Under the pieces are notes generated by a model. It made no database searches. It was not told the DNA's origin and saw only the letters and a program-made list of their open reading frames with translations. From positions 1 through 64,000 of the forward strand of contig JALHHH010000014.1 in assembly GCA_022837485.1 (NCBI GenBank): a stretch of DNA of 64,000 nucleotides. The letters run 5' to 3'. The DNA is from Bacteroidales bacterium (lineage in GTDB: Bacteria > Bacteroidota > Bacteroidia > Bacteroidales > Lentimicrobiaceae). This document shows positions 36,942 to 46,129 of the stretch, one piece after another; the stretch's first letter is position 1, and every line of letters starts with the position of its first letter. A program made the position numbers and the translations under genes.

Positions 36942-37698
36942 AGCGAAAGAGAATAACGGAAATGTAATAGAAGCCGTCGATCTGGTAAAGCGCTTTGGCA
37001 ATTTCGTTGCCAACGACCGGCTCACCTTCAGCGTTCAGCGGGGAGAGATTTTTGGTTTCCTTGGAGCAAATGGAGCCGGAAAAACAACCGCAATACGCAT
37101 ATTGTGCGGACTTTCAAAACCAACATCCGGGCAGATCCGGGTAGCAGGGTACGATGTTTATACCCGGACGGAAAAAATCAAACAGCGCATAGGGTATATG
37201 AGTCAGCGCTTCTCGCTTTACGAAGACCTTACCGTATGGGAGAACTTCCGGTTTTTCGGCGGCATCTACCGCATGAAAAGTGCGCTGATCCGCGAACGTG
37301 CAGATCAGATGCTTGGAAGACTGGGGATACTGGAACTCAGTGATGCCGTGATTGCCTCGCTTCCGCCGGGAATACGGCAAAAACTCGCATTCTCTGTTGC
37401 CATACTTCACAAACCCGAAATCGTTTTTCTGGATGAACCTACCGGAGGCGTTGATCCGGTTACGCGAAGACAGTTCTGGGAAATGATTTATGAAGCGGCT
37501 GCAACCGGAATTACCGTTTTCGTAACAACCCACTACATGGATGAAGCAGAATACTGCAACAGGGTTTCTATAATGGTCGACGGCAAAATTGAGGCGCTGG
37601 ATACTCCGGAGCAACTGAAAAAAACCTATAATGCCGGCAGCATGAACGACGTATTTCTGAAACTTGCCCGGCGAAACGAAGAGCAGATGAAGGAATGA
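36934..37698 (+). CDS. ABC-2 exporter ATP-binding protein, second half
   Basis: A 254-residue ATPase: Walker A GANGAGKTT, Walker B IVFLDEPTGGVDP. The signature is degenerate: LPPGIRQKL instead of LSGGxxQ. The second half of YbhF has a similar change, so the two proteins probably form an asymmetric pair with one normal and one weak ATP site. It overlaps both neighbours (8 nt upstream, 4 nt downstream). Confidence 0.93.
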   Translation: MYEAKENNGNVIEAVDLVKRFGNFVANDRLTFSVQRGEIFGFLGANGAGKTTAIRILCGLSKPTSGQIRVAGYDVYTRTEKIKQRIGYMSQRFSLYEDLTVWENFRFFGGIYRMKSALIRERADQMLGRLGILELSDAVIASLPPGIRQKLAFSVAILHKPEIVFLDEPTGGVDPVTRRQFWEMIYEAAATGITVFVTTHYMDEAEYCNRVSIMVDGKIEALDTPEQLKKTYNAGSMNDVFLKLARRNEEQMKE

Positions 37699-38786
37699 AA
37701 CGGTTTATCATCAAGGAGTTTCTCCACATCTTCAGGGATGTGCGTTCCATGCTGATCCTTTTCGGGATGCCGCTGGTGCAGGTTCTGCTTTTTGGTTTTG
37801 CCATCACCAATGAGATCAGGGATGCCAGGGTTGCCGTGGTGGATGCCGTTCCCGATGTGGTTACAAAAGACCTACGCAACAAGCTGTTTGCTTCGGGCTA
37901 TTTTACCGGAGGTGATATTCTTGCGGGTCAGCATGAAATTGATGAACGGTTCCGGCAGGGCGACGTAAAGATGGTGGTGGTGTTTGAACCGGAATTTGCA
38001 CAGAAACTCGAAAGAGGTGAGAACCCCGTCGTTCAGCTAATTGCCGATGCATCCGATCCGAATGCCGCTAAATTGCTGGTAAACTATGCCACAGGAATAA
38101 TTAACGGCTACAACCGAAGCCTCGGCACCTATCCCCCCCAGGCTGTAATTGCCGAACCCCGTATGATGTACAATCCGTCGCTTAAGGGGGTTTATATGTT
38201 CGTGCCCGGCATCATAACCATTCTGCTGATGCTCGTTTCGGCTATGATGACCTCCATTTCTATTGCCCGCGAAAAAGAGGCGGGCACCATGGAAGTCCTG
38301 CTCGTTTCGCCCCTGAAACCCATCAGTATAATTCTCGGAAAAGTTACGCCATACGTGGTGTTGTCGTTCATTAACGCAGTGAGCATACTGCTGATGAGCT
38401 ATTACGTATTCGGAGTTCCCGTAAAAGGGAGCCTCCTGCTCCTGCTTGCCGAAAGCATACTGTTCATACTGCTCGCACTTTCGCTGGGGATTTTTATATC
38501 AACGGTAGCCAATAACCAGCAAACCGCCATGATGCTGTCGATGTTTGCACTGATGCTTCCTACGATCCTGCTCTCGGGATTCATCTTCCCCATCGAAAAT
38601 ATGCCCGCGGTGCTTCAGTGGATCAGCCTGCTTATGCCTCCGCGGTGGTTTATCTTTATCATAAAATCGATCATGCTTAAAGGGGCAGGATTAACCTATT
38701 TCTGGAAAGAAACCCTGATTTTGACGGCAATGACCGGTGTATTTATCCTGGCAAGCATCCGAAAATTCAAAATTCGCCTCGACTGA
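37695..38786 (+). CDS. ABC-2 type transporter permease (YbhS-like)
   Basis: A 363-residue permease with an N-terminal anchor helix, a large periplasmic domain (residues about 45-175), then about five membrane helices with a REKEAGTMEVLLVSPLKP motif typical of YbhS/YbhR and YhhJ. It forms a heteromeric channel with the next gene product. Starts 4 nt inside the ATPase gene. Confidence 0.93.
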   Translation: MKRFIIKEFLHIFRDVRSMLILFGMPLVQVLLFGFAITNEIRDARVAVVDAVPDVVTKDLRNKLFASGYFTGGDILAGQHEIDERFRQGDVKMVVVFEPEFAQKLERGENPVVQLIADASDPNAAKLLVNYATGIINGYNRSLGTYPPQAVIAEPRMMYNPSLKGVYMFVPGIITILLMLVSAMMTSISIAREKEAGTMEVLLVSPLKPISIILGKVTPYVVLSFINAVSILLMSYYVFGVPVKGSLLLLLAESILFILLALSLGIFISTVANNQQTAMMLSMFALMLPTILLSGFIFPIENMPAVLQWISLLMPPRWFIFIIKSIMLKGAGLTYFWKETLILTAMTGVFILASIRKFKIRLD

Positions 38787-38804
38787 CCACAGATTTTCCA
38801 CAAC

Positions 38805-39911
38805 ATGAGGACAATTTTCTACATAATGCAGAAAGAGTTTATACAGGTTTTCAGAAACCGTATGATGCTTCCCGTTATCTTCCTCATGCCTCTGGTACAG
38901 TTGCTTATTCTTTCGTATGCAGTAACCTTTGAGATCAAAAACATTCGTCTTTACATCACCGACAACGACAATTCGGTTGCTTCGAGGGCTTTGCTGGAGC
39001 ATTTCAGGTCTTCAGATTTTTACCATATCAGCGGTGAAAGTGCGGACGCATTGCACGGCCTGGAAGAGTTGAAAGAGGGCGAAATCCACCAGCAGCTGGT
39101 GATACTGCCGGGTTTTGAGAAGCAGGTTGTATCGGGGAGTCCGGCCAGGGTGCAGGTATTAACCGATGCCATCAACGGAAGTGCTGCCGCCCTGATGAAT
39201 GCATACACTCTGTCGGTCATCGAAAGCTATAATCGTGAAGTGTTGTCGCACATGCAGGGGTTTCCTCCAAAGATGGTTCAGGTGAGCTGGAGGTACTGGT
39301 TCAATCCGGCTCTGGACTACAAAACATACATGATTCCGGGCATTCTTGTCTTGCTGGTTACCCTTATCGGGATGTTTCTGGCCGGTATGAATGTAGTTCG
39401 GGAGAAAGAGATAGGAACCATAGAGCAGATAAACGTTACGCCAATAAGGAAAGTACAGTTTATCGCCGGTAAGCTTCTGCCCTTCTGGATCATTGCCCTG
39501 GCAGAACTGGCTTTCGGACTTGCCCTCTCGGTTTTATTGTTTAACATCCCGATCGTGGGTAATATTTTCCTCATATTTCTTGTAGCCTCCGTTTATCTGG
39601 TGGTAGTTATGGGACTCGGGCTTTTTATTTCAACTATAACCAACACCCAACAACAGTCGATGTTCCTGTCGTGGTTCTTTCTGGTAATTTTTATCCTGAT
39701 GAGCGGATTATTTACTCCCGTCGAAAGCATGCCCCACTGGGCACTTCAACTGAATACTCTTAATCCGATAGCCTATTTTATTCGTATTATGCGGATGATA
39801 ATGCTTAAAGGGTCTGGTTTTCAAGATATTGTAAAACCTATGCTTTACTTGTCCGCTTATGGGATTACCATACTGTCTCTGGCCGTCTGGCGTTATCGCA
39901 AAACCAGCTGA
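38805..39911 (+). CDS. ABC-2 type transporter permease (YbhR-like)
   Basis: A 368-residue second permease of the same layout: N-terminal helix (MLPVIFLMPLVQLLILSYAV), periplasmic domain, membrane helices and REKEIGTIEQINVTPIRK. The paired permeases, ATPases, adaptor and TolC form a complete tripartite exporter across both membranes. It is the last gene of the operon. Confidence 0.93.
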   Translation: MRTIFYIMQKEFIQVFRNRMMLPVIFLMPLVQLLILSYAVTFEIKNIRLYITDNDNSVASRALLEHFRSSDFYHISGESADALHGLEELKEGEIHQQLVILPGFEKQVVSGSPARVQVLTDAINGSAAALMNAYTLSVIESYNREVLSHMQGFPPKMVQVSWRYWFNPALDYKTYMIPGILVLLVTLIGMFLAGMNVVREKEIGTIEQINVTPIRKVQFIAGKLLPFWIIALAELAFGLALSVLLFNIPIVGNIFLIFLVASVYLVVVMGLGLFISTITNTQQQSMFLSWFFLVIFILMSGLFTPVESMPHWALQLNTLNPIAYFIRIMRMIMLKGSGFQDIVKPMLYLSAYGITILSLAVWRYRKTS

Positions 39912-40115
39912 TGTTTTTTTTACTGCACTGAAATTACCGCCAGAACAGCTTTCCGGACAATGGCTCTGCTGGTTAAAATCGATTAAATCAATCTTTTGGC
40001 ATGTTATTTGCTAAGCAGGCCGCGTCCGAAACGGATGTGATAATTCCCGGCTCTGTGAGAAATTACTCCAAGAGGGTTATGCGACGAAAGCAGAGCTGTT
40101 TTATTCACCAAAACA

Positions 40116-41564
40116 ATGCGAATGCATCCTAATTTATATTTCAGGCATTTAGTCTTCTCCCTTATACTCCTAATTCTTCTTGTTCCTCAATCGTGCACTT
40201 CACCTGGCGGGAGATCCGGTTTTCAGGGCCTCGACGACAACGGCGGTCTTCTGACCGATATTGTCCGAAGGGGTGTACTGGTTGCCATTACCGACGATAA
40301 TCCCATAAATTACTTCATCCATCAGGGCGAGGAACGCGGTTATCAGTATGAAATGCTGAGCAGCTTTGCCCATTACCTGGGTGTAGATCTTCAGATAATT
40401 GTTGAACAGGACCCGTATCAGGCGCTGCAATACCTTAAGCGGCGGCAGGTCGACCTGGTAGCCATCGATTTACCTGTAAATCCCGATTACCGGAAAAATA
40501 CACTGATCTCAGAACCTTTGTTTACTTCCCGTCAGGTGCTTGTACAGCGCAAGCCCGACAACTGGAGACGAATGCGGGATATGAAAACCGTTGAGTCGCT
40601 GATGATACGTGATCTCGGATATCTTGGCCAGAAAACCATTGCTTTGCCGGCTAATGCACTCAAACAGTTTTACCTTGCCGATATTCAGCATGCAAGCAAT
40701 TATTCCGTTATAATTGACGGAATCGACCGGGTTACACAAACCGACCTGATTGAAGCCGTTGCACTTAATGGGGCCGATTATACCATCGCTTACGAGCATA
40801 CCGCCAAAGCCCTTGCACAGATTTACCACGACCTGGATATAAGTACTCCCATCAGTCCCGATATTCCGGTTTCCTGGGCCGTACGAAAGGGTGCTGTCAA
40901 TCTGATGGGTGAAATCAATACATGGATTGAAAAGAATGAGGGCAGCAGGGAATTTACCCGCACCTATGCCAACTATTTTAACAACGCCCGCCAGGTCCGG
41001 CTGGCACTCGGTCATGCGGTGAAAAACCATTCCATTTCCGATTTCGATGAAGTCATCCGCGAAAGCAGTAAACTCATAAACTGGGACTGGCGGCTGGTAT
41101 CCGCACTGATCTATAAAGAATCAAAATTTAACATCCACGCCGTTTCGCACCGCGGCGCTTTCGGACTTATGCAGCTTATGCCGCAGACGGCCGAGCGCTT
41201 TGGAGCTCACATAAATTCAACACCGGCCGAACAGATTACCGCAGGAATAAAACTGATACGCCATCTCGACAAGGCCTTGAAAAACAGGGTTCCGGATCCG
41301 GAAGAACGAAAGAAATTCATTCTGGCAGCCTATAACATCGGGCTTGCCCATATTATCGATGCACAGAACCTGGCTGAAAAACACGGAAAAGATCCTGCTG
41401 TCTGGTACGATAACGTTGAATACTACCTTCTTGCCAAATCGCAACCCGAATTTTACAACGACCCCGTTGTGAAATACGGTCGTGTGAAAGGCATAGAAAC
41501 CAAACAGTTCGTGCGCGACGTTCTAGAAAAATACGACCAGTATAAAACACTGGCCTCCAGATAA
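40116..41564 (+). CDS. MltF-like lytic transglycosylase with substrate-binding domain
   Basis: A 482-residue lipoprotein (Cys27 in LLVPQSCTSPG) with two domains: a solute-binding protein family 3 domain (about 50-300; LVAITDDNPINYFIHQGEERGYQYEML) and a C-terminal SLT domain (about 330-450) with the catalytic Glu in ALIYKESKFNIHAVSHRGAFGLMQLMPQTA. This is the MltF architecture, in which the first domain senses muropeptides. It has its own gap upstream and a terminator downstream. Confidence 0.92.
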   Translation: MRMHPNLYFRHLVFSLILLILLVPQSCTSPGGRSGFQGLDDNGGLLTDIVRRGVLVAITDDNPINYFIHQGEERGYQYEMLSSFAHYLGVDLQIIVEQDPYQALQYLKRRQVDLVAIDLPVNPDYRKNTLISEPLFTSRQVLVQRKPDNWRRMRDMKTVESLMIRDLGYLGQKTIALPANALKQFYLADIQHASNYSVIIDGIDRVTQTDLIEAVALNGADYTIAYEHTAKALAQIYHDLDISTPISPDIPVSWAVRKGAVNLMGEINTWIEKNEGSREFTRTYANYFNNARQVRLALGHAVKNHSISDFDEVIRESSKLINWDWRLVSALIYKESKFNIHAVSHRGAFGLMQLMPQTAERFGAHINSTPAEQITAGIKLIRHLDKALKNRVPDPEERKKFILAAYNIGLAHIIDAQNLAEKHGKDPAVWYDNVEYYLLAKSQPEFYNDPVVKYGRVKGIETKQFVRDVLEKYDQYKTLASR

Positions 41565-41573
41565 ACTTCCCCA

Positions 41574-41603
41574 AAACCTGTCGAATCCGGCAGGTTTTTT
41601 TTT
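41574..41603 (+). terminator. Rho-independent terminator after the MltF-like gene
   Basis: AAACCTG pairs with CAGGTTT around a 10-nt loop, followed by a run of nine T. It may also serve the convergent SDR gene on the minus strand. Confidence 0.8.
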
Positions 41604-41674
41604 GCCAAACTTTATCTTATGGCATACATGAATATCGGTAAGACCTCAGAAACAGGACAGTCTTTTCAGAAATT

Positions 41675-42697
41675 CTATAACCCGCTGCTTTTTATATCGG
41701 CTTCAATGAGTTTGCAGGTACGCTCAATGGTTTGTTCCATGGGAATATATTCAAAACCAAGGGTTTCCTTCAGTTTCTCTGAGGAATAACTGTAATTGCC
41801 CCTTGAGGTCCGGGCAGTTTCTTTCGTAATTAAGGGGGAGGATCCTGTAATTCGGCTTCTCAGCCATTCGAACCTCCACACCAGCTCGAGCAGCAGCGGA
41901 GGAACGGGAAACCTGGGCTCCGGCTTTCCAAAACAACGAGCTATCATCGAAAAAATTTCGCGGTAACTGAAATCGCCGTTTGAAACAACAAACCGCTCGT
42001 TTTTCACCGGACTTTTCATCAGCAGAATCATCGAACGTACTACGTCCTCCACACCAACAAAGCCGTTTATCCCCCTTCCGTAAAACATGGAATTGCGGTA
42101 AATGGTAGTAAACATCTTTGTGCTGCCCTTGCCGGGATGACCATACCCAAGGATAATGGACGGATTAACGATAACCGCATCCAGTCCTTCCGCCGTACCT
42201 CTCCATACTTCACGCTCGGCATAGAATTTACTCAGTGAATACCTGGTATTGTTGCGGTGTACGGTAAACTGCGACTTCTCGTCGATCACATTGCTGTTGT
42301 CGGTACGACCCAGGGCAGCGATGGAACTTACATGGCAGAATTTCTCCACCCCGGCTTCCAGGGATGCATTTACTACGTTAGCAGTACCTTCCACGTTTAT
42401 TTTTAACATTTTTGCCGCATCCCCCGGATCAAAGGAGACGATGGCGGCACAGTGATATACCTGTTTAACGCCTTTCATAGCATTGCCCAGGGCAACCACA
42501 TCAAGCACATCCCCCTGGACCCACTCAATTTTTCCAAGCAGGGATTCGGAATCGCCTCCGAGAATCTCAAAAATCCTCCGCGTGCGATCGAGGCTCTTCT
42601 CATTATGAATAAGGGCCCGTACAGGAACTCCATCCTGCAAAAGGCTGAAAAGCAGGTATGACCCCACCAGTCCTGTTGCTCCAGTTACAAATATCAT
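41675..42697 (-). CDS. NAD-dependent epimerase/dehydratase family protein
   Basis: A 340-residue extended short-chain dehydrogenase. Nucleotide-binding motif TGATGLVGSYLLF at residues 5-17, the active-site YSLSKFYAE (YxxxK) in the middle, and HVSSIAALGR as the serine strand. Closest in look to dihydroflavonol reductase or 3-beta-HSD-like proteins such as NAD-dependent epimerases of unknown substrate. The start may be leaderless, since a promoter-like TAGATTTG lies just 5 nt before the ATG. Confidence 0.87.
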   Translation of the reverse strand: MIFVTGATGLVGSYLLFSLLQDGVPVRALIHNEKSLDRTRRIFEILGGDSESLLGKIEWVQGDVLDVVALGNAMKGVKQVYHCAAIVSFDPGDAAKMLKINVEGTANVVNASLEAGVEKFCHVSSIAALGRTDNSNVIDEKSQFTVHRNNTRYSLSKFYAEREVWRGTAEGLDAVIVNPSIILGYGHPGKGSTKMFTTIYRNSMFYGRGINGFVGVEDVVRSMILLMKSPVKNERFVVSNGDFSYREIFSMIARCFGKPEPRFPVPPLLLELVWRFEWLRSRITGSSPLITKETARTSRGNYSYSSEKLKETLGFEYIPMEQTIERTCKLIEADIKSSGL

Positions 42698-42701
42698 AAT
42701 G

Positions 42702-42709
42702 CAAATCTA
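42702..42709 (-). promoter_or_regulatory. Promoter -7 element (TAGATTTG) for the SDR gene
   Basis: Minus-strand TAGATTTGC ends only a few bases before the ATG at 42697, implying an almost leaderless transcript. Confidence 0.4.
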
Positions 42710-42759
42710 AGAAAATACACCCTTCCCGGGCACGGCGCCATTAACCATTCCGTCCGCTA

Positions 42760-42789
42760 TTGTCAATTAACCGGATAAGCGTAAATTTG
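42760..42789 (+). promoter_or_regulatory. Promoter of tyrS
   Basis: TTG (42760-42762), 19-nt gap, TAAATTTG (42782-42789): a near-ideal Bacteroidota promoter, 15 nt before the tyrS ATG. Confidence 0.8.
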
Positions 42790-42804
42790 CAAAAAACGGA
42801 ATAG

Positions 42805-44094
42805 ATGAATTTTGTTGAAGAATTGCAGTGGCGCGGAATGGTTCATACCGTAATGCCGGGAACAGAAGAACTGCTTAATAAAGAGATGATTTCGGCTTAT
42901 GTGGGGATTGATCCAACAGCCGATTCGCTGCATATCGGCCATCTGGTGGGTGTAATGATGCTGAAGCACCTGCAGCGCAGCGGGCATAAGCCCATTGTGC
43001 TGGTGGGCGGAGCTACTGGTATGATAGGCGACCCTTCCGGAAAATCAGAGGAACGAAACCTGCTCGACGAAGAAACTCTAAGACATAACCAGGAATGCCT
43101 GAAAAAACAGCTCAGAAAACTGCTCGACTTCGATACCGACGCCCCCAACCGCGCCGAAATGGTGAACAATTACGACTGGATGAAGGACTTTTCGTTCCTT
43201 AGCTTTATCCGCGATGTTGGCAAGCACATCACCGTAAACTACATGATGGCAAAGGACTCGGTAAAAAAACGCCTTACGGGTGAAGCCGGAGAGGGGATGT
43301 CGTTTACCGAATTTACCTACCAGCTGGTACAGGGGTATGATTTTCTGCACCTCTACCAGCACAACAACTGCAAATTGCAGATGGGCGGTTCCGACCAGTG
43401 GGGAAACATCACTACCGGCACCGAGCTTATCCGGCGAAAAACCGGAGGAGAAGCCTATGCCCTCACCTGTCCGCTGATTACCAAAGCCGACGGCGGCAAA
43501 TTCGGAAAAACGGAAACGGGCAATGTATGGCTCGACCCGGCCAGAACTTCACCGTACAGGTTTTACCAGTTCTGGCTCAACACCTCCGATGCCGATGCCG
43601 AAAAATACATCCGTATTTTCACTCTTTACGGAAAAGAGGAAATTGATGTTATGATTGCCGAACACCAGGCCGCTCCCCATCTGAGGGTGCTACAGAAAGC
43701 ACTGGCAAAGGATATCACCATCCGCATCCACTCCGAAACCGATTACCTCTCGGCCGTTGAAGCCTCCGAAATACTCTTTGGCAAGGGAACCGCCGAAGCC
43801 CTGCACCGCCTGGATGAAGATACCCTTATCTCGGTATTTGAGGGCGTTCCGCAATACGAATTAAACACCGCTGACCTGTCTGCCGGAATCGGTATTGTTG
43901 ACCTGGTTGCCGAAAAAACTACGATCTTCCCCTCAAAAGGCGAAGCCCGCCGTATGCTGAAAGACGGAGGCGTTCAGATAAACAAAACCAAAGTAAGCGA
44001 AGAGTTTATTGCGGATGCCTCGCAGCTGCTGAGCAGCAAATACCTGCTGGTGCAGAAAGGGAAGAAGAATTACTATCTACTGATAGTGAAGTAA
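42805..44094 (+). CDS. tyrS: Tyrosyl-tRNA synthetase
   Basis: TyrRS charges tRNA-Tyr. The 429-residue protein has the HIGH motif at 43-46, GGATGMIGDPSGKSEER, the TyrRS-specific YQLVQGYDFLHLY and GGSDQWGNI segments, and the KMSKS equivalent KFGKT near residue 232. A C-terminal S4-type RNA-binding domain ends the protein (EARRMLKDGGVQINKTKV). Complete. Confidence 0.98.
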   Translation: MNFVEELQWRGMVHTVMPGTEELLNKEMISAYVGIDPTADSLHIGHLVGVMMLKHLQRSGHKPIVLVGGATGMIGDPSGKSEERNLLDEETLRHNQECLKKQLRKLLDFDTDAPNRAEMVNNYDWMKDFSFLSFIRDVGKHITVNYMMAKDSVKKRLTGEAGEGMSFTEFTYQLVQGYDFLHLYQHNNCKLQMGGSDQWGNITTGTELIRRKTGGEAYALTCPLITKADGGKFGKTETGNVWLDPARTSPYRFYQFWLNTSDADAEKYIRIFTLYGKEEIDVMIAEHQAAPHLRVLQKALAKDITIRIHSETDYLSAVEASEILFGKGTAEALHRLDEDTLISVFEGVPQYELNTADLSAGIGIVDLVAEKTTIFPSKGEARRMLKDGGVQINKTKVSEEFIADASQLLSSKYLLVQKGKKNYYLLIVK

Positions 44095-44245
44095 TTGCGG
44101 ATTGGTTACCAAGGACTTTCTACCGTTACAAACAAAACCTCTCGTTACTCGTCCATTGCTGAAATGTTGAGGTTGAAGAATTATAATAATCAGTAATTCT
44201 TTCAAACCGCATTGTCCTTTCCAGGGAAGGATTTTTAGATCCGAA

Positions 44246-44311
44246 ATTCAAAATCCGCAAGCAATCCGCAAAATCTTCGCCTTGTCTCCCATTCCCCGGG
44301 TCCCCTTGTCA
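44246..44311. repeat. Word-repeat tract between tyrS and purN
   Basis: Contains ATTCAAAATCCGC and repeats of AATCCGCAA, then a CCTTGTCTCCC-type stretch. It is near-complementary to the tract at 48361-48424. Confidence 0.6.
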
Positions 44312-44353
44312 CTGTCTGATGAGTCTTCCTTTTCAGTGGGAAGCCCGTCCCTC

Positions 44354-44917
44354 CTATCCAAGCAATAGTTCAATCGCTTTAGGATAGTGCTCGTATTCAA
44401 GCTGATGCACTCTTTCGGCCAGGGTTTCCGGTGTATCACCGGGCAGTACCGGGCATTTTACCTGCAACAGGATTTTGCCGCGGTCGTAAACCTCGTCTAT
44501 CAGATGAATGGTGATTCCCGATTCTTTTTCACCGGCTTCAATAACCGCTTCATGAACGGCCATTCCAAACATCCCCTTACCTCCAAATTTTGGCAGCAGA
44601 GCCGGATGAATATTTACAATTTTCCCTGAAAAGGCACGGGTCAGATTGCCCGGAACCAGCCAAAGGAAACCGGCCAGAACGATAAGATCGGTTTCCCGGA
44701 TACAAAGGTCGCGCAACACCGCATCCCCCGCGTAAAACATCTCCCGGTCGAACAAGACCAGCGGAATATTCAGTCTTTTAGCACGTTGAATCACAATTGC
44801 TTTGGGATTGTTTGTGTAAAAGGCTTCTACCCTGGCTTTCAAACTCTTTTGAAAGTAACCGGCTATGTTTTCGGCATTGCTGCCGCTGCCTGATGCAAAA
44901 ATGGCTATTCGTTTCAT
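44354..44917 (-). CDS. purN: Phosphoribosylglycinamide formyltransferase
   Basis: PurN formylates GAR in purine synthesis using 10-formyl-tetrahydrofolate. The 187-residue protein has the motifs IFASGSGSNAENI, the catalytic Asn102 and His104 in IVNIHPALLPKFGGKG, and Asp141 in HLIDEVYDRG. Length is normal. It has its own promoter-like element and converges on tyrS. Confidence 0.97.
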   Translation of the reverse strand: MKRIAIFASGSGSNAENIAGYFQKSLKARVEAFYTNNPKAIVIQRAKRLNIPLVLFDREMFYAGDAVLRDLCIRETDLIVLAGFLWLVPGNLTRAFSGKIVNIHPALLPKFGGKGMFGMAVHEAVIEAGEKESGITIHLIDEVYDRGKILLQVKCPVLPGDTPETLAERVHQLEYEHYPKAIELLLG

Positions 44918-44933
44918 GGAATCGGTTTCTGAG

Positions 44934-44941
44934 CAAAAGTA
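44934..44941 (-). promoter_or_regulatory. Promoter -7 element (TACTTTTG) for purN
   Basis: Minus-strand TACTTTTGC, about 17 nt before the purN ATG. Confidence 0.55.
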
Positions 44942-45035
44942 GGCAGAAATCGCATGGGTTGTTCCTTACGCGGGGCATTACTTGTCGGACAAAACCATTG
45001 AATGCAGCCGGAAAACGGCAGATCCGTGAAAAGCC

Positions 45036-45085
45036 AGGGCTCATAAAGACAGGAATGTAACTGGTTTCCTGTACCTCTGAGCCCT
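45036..45085 (-). terminator. Large two-step hairpin after etfA, likely terminator
   Basis: AGGGCTCA (45036-45043) pairs with TGAGCCCT (45078-45085) and, inside it, ACAGGAA (45049-45055) pairs with TTCCTGT (45066-45072). On the minus strand it is followed by a short T run, 60 nt after the etfA stop. A 13-nt palindrome (45122-45134) lies nearer the stop. Confidence 0.65.
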
Positions 45086-45145
45086 GATCTTATGCCTGAA
45101 ATAAAACCGGATTCAACGGCTCCGGCTGAGCCGGCGGCAGCTGTA

Positions 45146-46108
45146 TTAATTTCCGGATTTAAATTTTCTGAACGCTTCTGTCATTTTTGGAAGCACCGTT
45201 TGCAGGTCGCCAACGATGCCATAGTCGGCAGCGGAAAAAATGGGCGCTTCGGGATCTTTGTTTACGGCAACGATCACCTTCGATGAACTGATGCCGGCCA
45301 GGTGCTGAATGGCTCCTGATATTCCGAGCGCAAAATAAAGATTGGGGGCAACCACTTTACCGGTCTGTCCCACATGCTCGTGATGCGGACGCCAACCCTC
45401 GTCAGACACCGGCCTCGAACAGGCGGTAGCCGCACCCAGCACCCCGGCAAGCTCTTCCAGGGGTTCCCAGTTATCGGCACTGCGCATTCCACGGCCTCCG
45501 GATACCACCACATCGGCTTCGCTCAGGAGGATCTTTCCTGTCTGCACTTCGGTCGACAATACGGTAATTCCGCTTGTTACTGCCGATGCATCCATGGTTT
45601 CAACCGCAGCATTTCCTGCAAAAGTTTCAATCCCGGCGGTATTCTGCGAAAGGGTGATGACTTTAATATCGGTAGTTATCTCAGCCTGCATCAGGGACTT
45701 TCCCGAAAAGGCTTTTTTGCTTACCACAAACGGCTGATATGAAACCGGCAATCCGTTAACAGCGCTCACCAGTCCGGCATTCAGGCGCACGGCAACGCGG
45801 GGCGCGAGGGCTTTTCCGGTAACGTTGTGGGCCATTACAACCAGTGTTGCCCCGCTGTTTTGGGCAGCAGCGGCAATCAGCGATGCATAAGCCCTGTCAT
45901 CAAGAGGAACATCGGTTTCGGCCGATAATATAGTGCCGGCACCATAGGCTCCGAGGTTTTTCAATTCATCTTCAGCCACTTTGCCTATGGAAAGAAGGGT
46001 TACGCTGCCACCCAATCCGTTGGCCAGACGCTTGCCGTATGAAACAAGTTCGTAAGTGCTCTTTTTGAACTTGCCGTTCCGGTTTTCTATATAAACGAGT
46101 ACTGACAT
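45146..46108 (-). CDS. etfA: Electron transfer flavoprotein alpha subunit
   Basis: EtfA binds FAD and with EtfB passes electrons from acyl-CoA dehydrogenases to the respiratory chain or, in bifurcating versions, to ferredoxin. The 320-residue protein has the C-terminal FAD domain SRPVSDEGWRPHHEHVGQTGKVVAPNLYFALGISGAIQH. It is encoded 21 nt after etfB, in an acyl-CoA dehydrogenase-etfB-etfA operon. Confidence 0.97.
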   Translation of the reverse strand: MSVLVYIENRNGKFKKSTYELVSYGKRLANGLGGSVTLLSIGKVAEDELKNLGAYGAGTILSAETDVPLDDRAYASLIAAAAQNSGATLVVMAHNVTGKALAPRVAVRLNAGLVSAVNGLPVSYQPFVVSKKAFSGKSLMQAEITTDIKVITLSQNTAGIETFAGNAAVETMDASAVTSGITVLSTEVQTGKILLSEADVVVSGGRGMRSADNWEPLEELAGVLGAATACSRPVSDEGWRPHHEHVGQTGKVVAPNLYFALGISGAIQHLAGISSSKVIVAVNKDPEAPIFSAADYGIVGDLQTVLPKMTEAFRKFKSGN

Positions 46109-46129
46109 ATCGTATTCTTTTAAAGTTGG

